DNA of 30,849 bases from Prorocentrum cordatum (Eukaryota; Sar; Dinophyceae; Prorocentrales; Prorocentraceae). Positions 24,437 through 30,849 of this stretch are shown here, one piece after another (positions within the stretch are counted from its first letter, which is position 1; every line of letters starts with the position of its first letter). The notes beneath the pieces are model-generated. The model had not been told where the DNA came from. It worked only from the letters and a program-made list of their open reading frames with translations, and did not search any database. The translations under genes and the position numbers were made by a program. The stretch is from the NCBI GenBank assembly GCA_963575745.1, contig CAUYUJ010017645.1, positions 10,001 to 40,849 of the forward strand, read 5' to 3'.

Positions 24437-24680
24437 ATTGGATGCCAGGGGTGGGTTCTATCGTACTGGGCCTGGCTTCCTAAATGGGACGTGCAGGCCC
24501 CAAAATTGTTCCCCGGGGCGGGTTAGATAACTCCGCAGTGGGCGGAGCCCACCGAGCCTGGATCGTTAACACTCCGAAGCTGGGCCCGCCCAGCCTGGGC
24601 TCAGGGGGACCTGGGGGGGCTCTCGATGGATGCATGGGATGGGTTCTATCTTACTGGGCCTGGTTTTCGAGGTGGGTCGT
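24437..24680 (+). repeat. Diverged direct duplication, about 188-bp spacing
   Basis: GGGTGGGTTCTATCGTACTGGGCCTGG at about 24450 and its counterpart GATGGGTTCTATCTTACTGG at about 24638 are direct repeats. A further pair, GTGGGCGGAGCCCAC.GAGCCTGGATCG, occurs at about 24537 and 25292. Confidence 0.7.
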
Positions 24681-24699
24681 GCTTCAGGCCTCCTAGATT

Positions 24700-24860
24700 C
24701 TAAGTCGGGCATGTCCCGCTACAGGAGGAAGATGCGAGAATAGAAGGACAAAATCGCCTGTTGTCGAGTTCGCGTGCTCTCTTGACACGTTTGGATGATC
24801 TGTCGACTATGTTTAGTTCTTCTTCCAACATCCTCCTGCAGGAGTGCATGCCCTGCCGAG
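24700..24860. mobile_element. M1 family MITE, copy D
   Basis: The left end AAGTCGGGCATGTCCCGCTA then CAGGAGGAAGATGCG pairs with the inverse of TCCTCCTGCAGGAGTGCATG then CCCTGCC at the right (about 19 of 26). The left end matches the 9656 end almost exactly. The interior is AT-richer. No target duplication is certain. Confidence 0.7.
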
Positions 24861-24883
24861 TCCGAGATTGGGTCGGAGTATAG

Positions 24884-25215
24884 GCGGGGTCGGAGGATCG
24901 CGCCGCATCGCCGAGGCACTGGCAGTGCGGCTCGATGAGGGGCCCGCTGCTCTCCAGGCCGACATGACGGATGTGCAGTCGGGGCGCTGAAGAAGGAACC
25001 CTTTTCGTTGGGGAGGGGCTCGGTGTTCCTTCATGGAGTCAAAGTTTTCCTCGGGTTTTCTTCAGGTTTTCCATGGGCGATCGAGGTGGAACTTGCGGAA
25101 AAAAGGGCCTCGTTCCTTATTTGGGGTTCCTTAGGTCAGCGCCTCGACTGTATCGCCGACGTCGCCGATGCATCGGCGATGCATTGGCGATGCGGTGCAA
25201 TCCTCCGACCCCATC
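24884..25215. mobile_element. R13 fold-back element with GCCGATGCATCGGC words, copy 1
   Basis: The left end GGGGTCGGAGGATCGCGCCG CATCGCC pairs with the inverse of the right end (GGCGATGCGGTGCAATCCTC CGACCCC). About 330 bp. The right inner part holds the 14-bp perfect palindrome GCCGATGCATCGGC. The same ends occur at 30332-30513. No open frame of note. Confidence 0.65.
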
Positions 25216-25348
25216 TGCTCGGATCCCCTCTATGGCGCCTCCACTCTCAGGCCCTGGAACTGGTGCGAGGGGCTGGCGTTAGACCACTCCGTAGTGGGCG
25301 GAGCCCACTCAGCCTGGATCGCTAAAACTACGAAGGCAGTTTGAGCAT

Positions 25349-25780
25349 GTGTTACCCACTCCTGAGCTGGATTGGTTAGGCGAGGGATGCTCCACCCTGG
25401 AATCCGCTGATAGCCCCCCTGTCCCCTCAGCAACCCCCGCGCCGATCCTGGCGGATGATGAGAAGTCGTCGCGCCTTTCGTCACGACCTGAAGGGGTCTG
25501 GGCTTGGCGGGCCCCGGACACGGCACCGCCGTTTTTTTTTCCACCGGTTCCGAGAAGATGTCTCTTGCAAAAGGAGACGGCAAAACGACGGCGACCAGAC
25601 ACGGCCAACAAAACGGCGCCAGGAGTGGAGCCGGAGCCGGAGCCGGCAGAACCACGGCGACGGACCCCCCCACCCAAGAGAGTGGCGTCGGAACCGGCGA
25701 AAAGACGGCAAACGGCATTTAAAACAAAAAAAAAACGGCCCTGTCGGTTCCAGGGCCAACAAGCAAAGGGTCCGTGTGGG
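25349..25780. other. Irregular ACGGCGACC-rich segment, no supported gene
   Basis: The segment is rich in GACACGGC / ACGGCGACC / GGAGCCGGAGCC words. A plus-strand frame (25349-25822) encodes a basic Pro/Arg/Lys-rich stretch (PRRRTPPPKRVASEPAKRRQ) that would look like a nuclear-localisation region. The frame enters an M2 element, and other frames are equally open. A small hairpin GGCCCTG...CAGGGCC lies at 25737-25757. Confidence 0.3.
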
Positions 25781-25784
25781 CATC

Positions 25785-25969
25785 TAGGGGGACAAGCGAT
25801 GACAGAAGCATACATGCTTTGAGATCCGCGCGGGGGTGTTTCGGATCGGCGCTGGCCCCCCCCGTCCTGGCGCGCGGAGCGCGCCAGAGGCGGCACTGTG
25901 GAGACGTTGCCAGGGGGGCCCCGGCTCCGATGCGAGAGATCCGCGCGGATTTGAGCGATTTTTGTTTAC
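25785..25969 (+). mobile_element. M2 fold-back element, 4 of 5 bp target duplication
   Basis: It begins TAGGGGGACAAGCGATGACA and ends near GATTTTTGTTTAC. The core GGCGCGCGGAGCGCGCCAGA and arms GAGATCCGCGCGG / CCGCGCGGATTTGAG are M2. GCATC (25780-25784) and CCATC (25970-25974) are a probable decayed target duplication. Confidence 0.75.
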
Positions 25970-25977
25970 CCATCGGT

Positions 25978-26150
25978 CGTTGAATGTAGGTATGTCTGGA
26001 TCCCCGTGCCCCAGTGTTTTTTCAGCGCCTTCCTGCTTCATTGGTCGTGTGGTCTTCTTCCCTCCTTCATTTTAACGGGGCGGGCAGAATCCCAATCTAC
26101 CTTGTCATGCCTTCCTGCTCTATGTTTGTACCGACTTCTCCCGACCAATG
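25978..26150 (+). repeat. Dispersed repeat R17, copy 1
   Basis: GTCGTTGAA.GT, GCCTTCCTGCTTCAT, GGGCGGGC..AATCCCAATCTAC and CCTTCCTGCT..ATG align with 29030-29290. It lies between two M2 elements. Confidence 0.65.
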
Positions 26151-26167
26151 GGTATGTCATTGTTCGA

Positions 26168-26343
26168 AGAACGAAAAACAACATAGACATAAACTGTCGG
26201 AGGTTCCTTGGATCTGCGCTGGGACCCCCTGGCGGCGCATCCGGCGCCGCCCTTGGCGCGCTCCGCGCGCCAGGGAGGGGGGCCCAGTGCGGATATAAGA
26301 AATGCAGCTTGGACCAGCGACAGTTTCTGTATGTGTCGTGTTC
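26168..26343 (-). mobile_element. M2 fold-back element, reverse orientation
   Basis: Arms ACATAGACATAAACTGTCGG and the inverse CGACAGTTTCTGTATGTGTC pair. The core order is reversed relative to 3065 (GGCGGCGCATCCGGCGCCGC before GGCGCGCTCCGCGCGCC). Flanking CATTG / CATCC is too weak to call a target duplication. Confidence 0.75.
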
Positions 26344-26515
26344 CCAGACATCCGGCTGCTCCATTTCTTTCGATGCGTGGGCCCCGGAGGTCTGGGTTTC
26401 TTCCCTGTGGGGCCGGTTTGTCGCCCTGAATCGTCGTCTGACGGCCCCTGCAGGGCCCAGCGAGGGCCCCCCCAAACCGCCAGCTCCAATTTGTTTGGAG
26501 CGTCGGATCTCGGCG
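26335..26515 (-). repeat. Dispersed repeat R11, copy 3 (minus)
   Basis: Read on the minus strand it matches 23043-23215: GATCCGACGCTCCAAACAAA, TTGGAGCTGGCGG, GGGCCCTCGCTGGGCCCTG and GGGCCCACGCATCGAAAG. It adjoins or slightly overlaps the M2 right arm. Confidence 0.8.
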
Positions 26516-26533
26516 GGTCGGGCGGGCGAGTCT

Positions 26534-27023
26534 AAGGGAGGAGGAGGGGGAGGAGGAAGAGTAGGAGGAGGAGGAGGAAGAGGAGGAGGAGGAGGAGGAG
26601 CAGGAGGAGAAGGAATGAGGAGGGGAGGAGGAGGAGGGAGGAGAAGGAGGAGAGTAGGAGGAGAAGGAAGGAGGAGGAGGAAGGAGGGGCGGAGGAGGAG
26701 GAGGAGCAAGGAGGAGAAGGAGGAGGAGGGGGAGGAAAGAGGAGGGGAAGGAGAGGAGAGGGAGGGGAGGAGGAGGGGAGCACAGGATGAGCAGGAGGGA
26801 GGAAGGAGGAGGGGGGCGGAGGAAGATGAGGGGTAGTAGGATGACGGATATGGAGGAGGATTAGGAGGCTGAGGAGGAACAGGGAGTAGTGAAGGCTGAG
26901 GAGGAACAGGAGTTGGCTGAGGAGGAGGAGAGGGGCTCGAGCGCTGCGCCATAGAGGCGGTCGGGGAGTAGGAGGAGTAGGAGGAGGAGGAGGGAGGAGG
27001 AGCGGAGGAGGAGGAGGACAGAT
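26534..27023 (+). repeat. 490-bp (GGA)n-rich polypurine tract
   Basis: GGA/GAG with frequent single-base interruptions (TAGGA, CAGGA, AAGGA). It is responsible for the 482-codon minus-strand Ser/Pro frame, which is not a gene. Confidence 0.9.
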
Positions 27024-27040
27024 CTCTGGGGTGCTTTCTC

Positions 27041-27223
27041 TTCCTCTCAGTACTTGCCCCCCTAGCAATGACGGGAGCCGTGGCGGGAGCTGCCGGCTCC
27101 GCGTCGCGCTCGCGGCCTGCGCGGTGCTCCTCGTGGCCCCAGCGCTGCACGCCTGCCGCCGCGCCGCGGGGCGCCTGGGGCCCCGGGGCGCCGCGCTCTT
27201 CCTGCGCCGCGGCGGGCCTGGAC
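27041..27223 (+). CDS. Possible exon encoding a hydrophobic segment (partial, unidentified)
   Basis: This is the only non-repetitive segment between a GGA tract (to 27023) and a CCT tract (from 27224). CTTTCTCTTCCTCTCAG at 27034-27050 is a good 3' splice-site-like sequence. The following frame reads CRLRVALAACAVLLVAPALH and then ACRRAAGRLGPRGAALFLRR. It has a plausible transmembrane helix of about 17 residues followed by Arg residues, as in a type II membrane or signal-anchor segment. Third codon positions are almost all G or C. No stop is met before the CCT array. A competing frame starts ATG at 27068, so coding remains unproven and no family is recognised. Confidence 0.25.
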
Positions 27224-27459
27224 CTCCTCCTCCTCCTCCTCCTCCCTCCTCCTCCCCTCCTCCTCCGCCTCCTCCCTCTTTTCCCTTTCCTCCTCCTCCC
27301 TCCTCCTCCTCCCTCCTCCTCCCTACTCCTCCGCCCTCCTCCTCCCTCCGCCTCCTCCTCCGCCTCTCTCCTCCTCCTCCTTTCCTCCTCCTCACTGGGG
27401 GGTGCGTCTCCTCCTCCTCCTCCTCCTCCTCCTCCTCCTCCTCCTCCTCCTCCTCCTCG
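27224..27459 (+). repeat. (CCT)n / (CTC)n tract, complementary to 26534-27023
   Basis: Pyrimidine array with the pure CTC stretch at about 27408-27458. With the GGA tract upstream it forms a huge potential inverted repeat around a 200-bp centre. Confidence 0.95.
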
Positions 27460-27527
27460 GGTCCCCAAACGGGGTGGTGACCACACCGTGCGGTGAGTCG
27501 GTGGGGATTCGGGGTCTGCGCACTCAT

Positions 27528-27750
27528 GCAGTGGCGAAGCGTCCTGGCTCGCCTATAGCCCTACGAAACAGTGTTCTAAGAACCTTTAGTGGTTCCCACG
27601 AAATTTTCTTAGAACATTTCTGGCGGGGGGCTGTCTTGTTTTAGCACATCGGGCTTATGTTCTAAGAATCTTGTTTTGTTATTAGAACATGTTTGGTATC
27701 TAAGAACATGTCGAGGTAGGACTATAGGAATGCCGGGACGGTCGGTCCCT
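27528..27750 (+). repeat. Dispersed repeat R10, longest copy
   Basis: GCAGTGGCGAAGCGTCCTGG, TGTTCTAAGAACC, TTTCTTAGAACATTT, GGGGCTGTCTTGTTTTAGCA, TATGTTCTAAGAA, ATCTAAGAACATGT and ATGCCGGGACGGTCGGTCCC. The palindromic TTCTWAGAAC word occurs about five times. Confidence 0.75.
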
Positions 27751-28200
27751 GCTCAACGCACGGTTTTGGGTTTCGGGTCGTTCTCCGAGGACGTCTCGGG
27801 CCGCTTGAGCATCCAAGGTCCCAGGAACGTGCCGTGACGGACCGTGCGGTGAGGTCTTGGGGGATGTCGAGATCACCGCACGGACTGTCACCGCACCGTT
27901 GCGGGTTTCCAAACTGGGCCTCGGGGGAGGGAGAACTATAGTGCAGTCCAAAACCTGGATAGCGACACAAGCCAAATCGCGCGAAGCGCTCGTGGGAGAC
28001 GCTATTGCCAGGACGCTGGGAAGCATGCTCTGAGACCTTGCAAGCTCAGAAGATGCCTCTGGGAGACGCCCGACGGGGCTCTCGAAAGCATATGTGGGAA
28101 GGTTGCAAGCTTCGAAAAGCGAGTTAGGAGCTTCGGGGGAGCTGCGAAGGACCTGCGGAAAAGGCTTCAGCTTCAGGTACGCATGCTGGGAGCGAGTAGG
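27751..28200. other. Spacer with CCGCACGG and AGCTTCGAAAG words, no gene
   Basis: A 178-codon minus-strand frame (27700-28236) crosses the R10 tail and an irregular AGCTTCGAAAGC-type repeat. I see no domain and do not call it. Confidence 0.3.
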
Positions 28201-28224
28201 GAAACGCTGGCCGGAACACGCCGC

Positions 28225-28500
28225 GAGCTCAAGCAACCCGCTCCTGGCATGCTTGCCCGGGAGCCTTGGAGAGGAGCTGGCGTAATTATCCCCGCCTGCC
28301 AGCTTCTTATCTGGAACCCTCTTAGCTCTCGGGAAGCTATCTGGAAAAAAACAAGTTTCGAAAGAGCTTCTAGGGAGCGACCCGCTGCGGGTTCAAGCAA
28401 GGCGCTGCGGGGATGTTTGACCGGGAGCCTTGGAGAGGAAGTTGCGTAGCCCTGCCTGCCAGTTTCTTATCTGAAGTCCTCTTAGCTCTCAGAGAGCTAT
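28225..28500 (+). repeat. Tandem duplication, 164-bp period, two copies
   Basis: CCGGGAGCCTTGGAGAGGA.. begins at 28257 and 28421. Each copy continues CCTGCCAG.TTCTTATCTG and CTCTTAGCTCTC.G.GAGCTAT. The second copy abuts the M2 element at 28504. Confidence 0.85.
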
Positions 28501-28503
28501 ATC

Positions 28504-28692
28504 AGGACAAAAACGCCATAAACATAAATTTTTGGTGCTCCGCGCGGGTTTCTTAGATCCACGCTGGGCCCCCCTGGCGGCGCCTCCGGCGCCGCCCCTG
28601 GCGCGCTCCCCGCGCCAGGGAGGGGGGTCCAGCGCAGATCCAACGATTCCGCGCGGATCGCGAAAAGTTTCTGTCTATGGCGTTTTTCTCCC
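28504..28692 (-). mobile_element. M2 fold-back element, reverse orientation
   Basis: Arms AGGACAAAAACGCCATAAAC and the inverse GTCTATGGCGTTTTTCTCCC pair, as do CCGCGCGGGTTTCTTAGATC / GATCCAACGATTCCGCGCGG. The core is GGCGGCGCCTCCGGCGCCGC then GGCGCGCTCCCCGCGCCAGG. The left terminal TAGGGG is eroded, so no target duplication is claimed. Confidence 0.8.
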
Positions 28693-28814
28693 TTTACTCA
28701 GGGGAGGAAGAGGTGACACTGGCACGGAACCGCAGTAGGTTGATCGCACCCCCCCCCTTTCGGCAAAAGGGTAGAACTCCCCGCCCCGGGAACCGTGACC
28801 CCGGCACCCGCCGT

Positions 28815-28985
28815 CGCCAGGATGTCTGCGAGGGCAAACGCCGCCTCGGACACGCAGGGCTTGCCCTGGATTTGCCGCGGCGCCGGTTGCGTCTCCTTGG
28901 GCGCGGGACGCACGCAGGGTCTGCCGTGGGTCTGCCGTGGAGTCGGCGTCGTCCACCCGGGCGCGTCGAGGGCAGACGGCGCGGC
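28815..28985 (+). repeat. Dispersed repeat R14, copy 2
   Basis: GAGGGCAAACGCCGCC, GGATTTGCCGCGGCGCCGG, CTTGGGCGCGGGACGCACGC and GTCGGCGTCGTCCACC align with 1160-1295. Confidence 0.6.
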
Positions 28986-29029
28986 GACACGTGACGCAGT
29001 CCAACTCCGCTGCAAGTCCGATGCACGCC

Positions 29030-29290
29030 GGTCGTTGAAAGTGGGCACTTTCGAATATTCGGGTTCCAAGGGCACTTTTCAATACCTGGGCCCATAATAC
29101 ATATATGTATATATGTGCATAAATGTATATATCTTTGAATGTATATGCATATACCGTATCAAGTGCCTTCCTGCTTCATGGATCGATATGTGTCTTTATT
29201 GTGTGTTGTTATTTGGGCGGGCCCGAGCCCAATCTACTTTCTCCGCCTTCCTACTTCATGCTTCCACCTGCTTCTTCCGACTGGCGGGAC
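29030..29290 (+). repeat. Dispersed repeat R17, copy 2, with AT microsatellite insertion
   Basis: CGGTCGTTGAAAGT, GTGCCTTCCTGCTTCATGG, CCCAATCTACTTTCTCCGCC and CTTCTTCCGACTGG parallel 25978-26150. A 60-bp ATATGTATATATG tract at 29098-29157 is present only here. Confidence 0.6.
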
Positions 29291-29904
29291 CCGAACCCTG
29301 CCTTTGCCGATCAGGCAACCCGATTGGCAGCGGGGGTAGTGCTCGCAATTCGTCGAACACGTGGCGGAGTCCGAGACCTACCCACGCCACCCATCTTCGA
29401 TGGATGACGGGGGCAGATCGCTGTAGGCTCGTGTCGTGCCGACGCGGCGGCGATCCCGCCGCATGTTTTGTCGAGGCTGCACGATCCCCGCTGTGATGGA
29501 AGAATTCGTGGCTCGTTCAAGGCCGGACGATCCGCGCGGTGTCAGAAACCATGTCGGAGTCGTCACGACACGGCACTGTCGTACAGGTATTTTGGGCGCG
29601 TTCGGTAAGGGATGTCCCAGGGAGATTGCAGGCCCTGGAGGCGTCCTTGTCCGATGTGGGTGGCGGTGATATCCGTGGGCGATCCACGATTGGAGTTACA
29701 TTCGCTTCAGACCCCTGATTCCTTACAGTCGGACCGAGGAATAAGATCCAGGTCGGTTCGGGGAGGGTACCCTAGTGTTCTCCGTTTGTGGGCGATGCTG
29801 TGAGACTGGGGATGACACCCTAGGATGTTCTGTATGTTTTGGCTGGCGGAGGGTCTCATGCTCTTGGAGGATGCTGTTCTGGCTTAGCTCCGACTGTATC
29901 CTAG
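29291..29904. other. Spacer with R15 piece, no gene
   Basis: 29440-29600 matches 455-625. ACCCTAG.GTTCT is a short direct repeat at about 29769 and 29818. No open frame stands out from the background. Confidence 0.4.
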
Positions 29905-30095
29905 AGCTCCTTCCAGACATCGGGCCGCCACGATCTGTCCGATGCGTCGGCCCCGGAGGCCTGGGCCACTCCCCCGGAGCCAGCTTCTCGTCTTGAGTCG
30001 CTGCTTGACGGTCCCGCGAGGCCCGGCGAGGGCCCCCGAAGGGGTCGCAGATGGCCAAAAGCCGCCCGCCCCATTTTTTTCTGGAGCGTCTGCGG
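29905..30095 (-). repeat. Dispersed repeat R11, copy 4 (minus)
   Basis: Read on the minus strand: CAGACGCTCCAGAAAAAAAT, GGGGGCCCTCGCCGGGCCTC, GGCCTCCGGGGCCGACGCAT and CGGCCCGATGTCTGG, in R11 order. It is more diverged than the 23043/26335 pair. Confidence 0.75.
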
Positions 30096-30331
30096 ATCTA
30101 TGGGCTTGTCCAATGCCCCCTCCTGAGGTCCGCCGTAGCGGAAAAACTGCAACGTCGTAACAAAAAGCATGCCCGGAGCCCGAGGCCCCATTTTCCTGCG
30201 TCATTTTCAGTGAGGGTCCGACAAAAAGACGACATTACCCGGCTCGGAAACATAGAGACGCCAGGATCTCAGGGCAGCGGGCCGTTGCCTTGTGTTCCTC
30301 CGTGTTTGTCCAGGAGTCCTGGATGGGGTCG

Positions 30332-30513
30332 GAGATGGGGTCGGAGGATCGCGCCGTATCGCCGATGCATCAGCGATGCGGCTCGATGTGGGGCACAGTT
30401 TTCTCCACGTCGCCGTCGCCGATGCATCGCCGACGTCGCAAGTTCATGGCCGACGCATCGGCGATGCATCGGCGATGTATCGGCGCTGCGGCGAGACCCT
30501 TCGACCCCATTTC
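30332..30513. mobile_element. R13 fold-back element, copy 2
   Basis: The left end GAGATGGGGTCGGAGGATCG pairs with the inverse of the right end (CGACCCCATTTC). Inside, GCCGATGCATC and GCATCGGCGATGCATCGGCG words recur, including the perfect palindrome GCCGATGCATCGGC. The ends match 24884-25215. Confidence 0.7.
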
Positions 30514-30516
30514 AGG

Positions 30517-30650
30517 CCAGCCACAACTGGGGGAGCTGTGGTCCTTACCCCCTGTGGGGACCCTCGATTTCGACACCCCTCTCGAGAGATCGTCGATGCG
30601 ATGGATTCCCCCAGGGGGGTAAGGACCACAGCTCCCCCAGTTATGGCTGG
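30517..30650. mobile_element. 134-bp hairpin element
   Basis: CCAGCCACAACTGGGGGAGC TGTGGTCCTTACCCCC pairs with the inverse at 30610-30650 over about 43 nt with few mismatches. The loop contains CTCTCGAGAG, itself palindromic. It lies 3 bp after the R13 element and 13 bp before an M1 element. Confidence 0.8.
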
Positions 30651-30663
30651 TCGGCATCTACTC

Positions 30664-30849
30664 TTATGTCGGGCGTATCCCCCCTACAGGAGGATATCCG
30701 ATGAAAAATTAAACATACCCCAAAAAATAACCCAAAAAGGTCGAAACATATTCAACACATAGTCCCCCTATTATTTTTGGATTATTGCTGGATTATTTTT
30801 GGGGTTTATATATACACAATAAAACAAACATATAATTGAACATCCCACT
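30664..30849. mobile_element. M1 family MITE, copy E, cut by window end
   Basis: The left TIR GTCGGGCGTATCCCCCCTAC then AGGAGGATATCCG. The interior CATACCCCAAAAAATAACCC, AGGTCGAAACATATTC, ACATAGTCCCCCTATTATTT and ATTATTTTTGGGGTTTATA is homologous to 17580-17675 of copy C. The right end lies beyond the window, or it has a longer interior than copy C. Confidence 0.75.

Noticed and set aside
23503-24526. 326- and 259-codon frames rich in Ser, Leu and Pro
   Set aside because: They run through a 400-bp pyrimidine tract. Equal-length open frames exist in neighbouring frames.
26038-27486. 482-codon minus-strand open frame
   Set aside because: Mostly Ser/Pro/Leu from the antisense of a GGA tract and Glu/Gly/Arg from the CCT tract, with M2 and R11 repeats at its end.
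28225-28500. Protein repeat domain on the minus strand (Leu/Ser-rich)
   Set aside because: Explained by a two-copy 164-bp tandem duplication, and frame is not maintained (164 is not a multiple of 3).
1-30849. tRNA, rRNA, snRNA or dinoflagellate spliced-leader genes
   Set aside because: I looked for tRNA T-loop words, rRNA-like conserved blocks and the TTTTGGCTCAAG spliced-leader core and saw none. A covariance-model search would be decisive.

Overview
The window looks like intergenic or intronic DNA from a large, repeat-saturated, GC-rich eukaryotic nuclear genome. No complete protein-coding gene, rRNA or tRNA is supported. Long open frames are abundant in all six frames, but they come from trinucleotide arrays, minisatellites and general GC richness. 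A 100-base run of N inside a GGA array is an assembly gap placeholder. GC-rich mosaic DNA, huge microsatellites, isolated exon-like scraps with G/C-ending codons and many short inverted-repeat elements would fit a dinoflagellate (a high-GC one such as Prorocentrum). That is an inference: I found no dinoflagellate spliced-leader sequence and no diagnostic gene.

Layout. 1-2.1 kb: pieces of dispersed GC-rich repeats, then a 14-bp minisatellite. 2.3-3.3 kb: three inverted-repeat elements. 3.4-5.6 kb: GGA array, a GCATGGCA-type array and a 4-copy 89-95 bp tandem repeat. 6.3-9.5 kb: several long palindromes, CTC arrays, a DEAD-box helicase-like fragment, a 159-bp palindrome with perfect 5-bp target duplications, and a GT array. 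9.7-10.8 kb: an AT-richer island bracketed by element ends. 11.3-13 kb: a palindrome and a 1.2-kb TGTATGCATG array. 13-16.5 kb: dispersed repeats, GGA arrays and the gap. 16.9-18.7 kb and 19.5-22.6 kb: nested short elements, including one element found beside a related empty site. 22.7-30.8 kb: more of the same families, large GGA/CCT tracts and fold-back elements packed end to end.

The biology here is mobile DNA. I resolve at least five families of short non-autonomous elements: (M1) terminal inverted repeats (TIRs) with core GTCGGGC...CTACAGG, one copy with an 8-10 bp target duplication; (M2) GC-rich fold-back palindromes with TAGGGG ends and 5-bp target duplications; (M3) CCCTGACCTTCCAG-ended elements; (M4) AT-rich elements starting near CACAGACACAATTAAT; (M5) a TA-flanked, CAG-ended Tc1/mariner-like MITE. 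None encodes a transposase here, so mobility would depend on enzymes coded elsewhere.

The strongest single observation is the palindrome at 8773-8931. It is bounded exactly by ATCTC on both sides, and removing it with one ATCTC copy joins two minus-strand open frames without a stop. Coding-like scraps (8267-8407 helicase-like; about 8700-9000 minus; 16320-16499; about 18994-19067; about 27070-27223) tend to lie next to GGA/CCT arrays, as expected of exons or captured exon fragments among repeat-filled introns.
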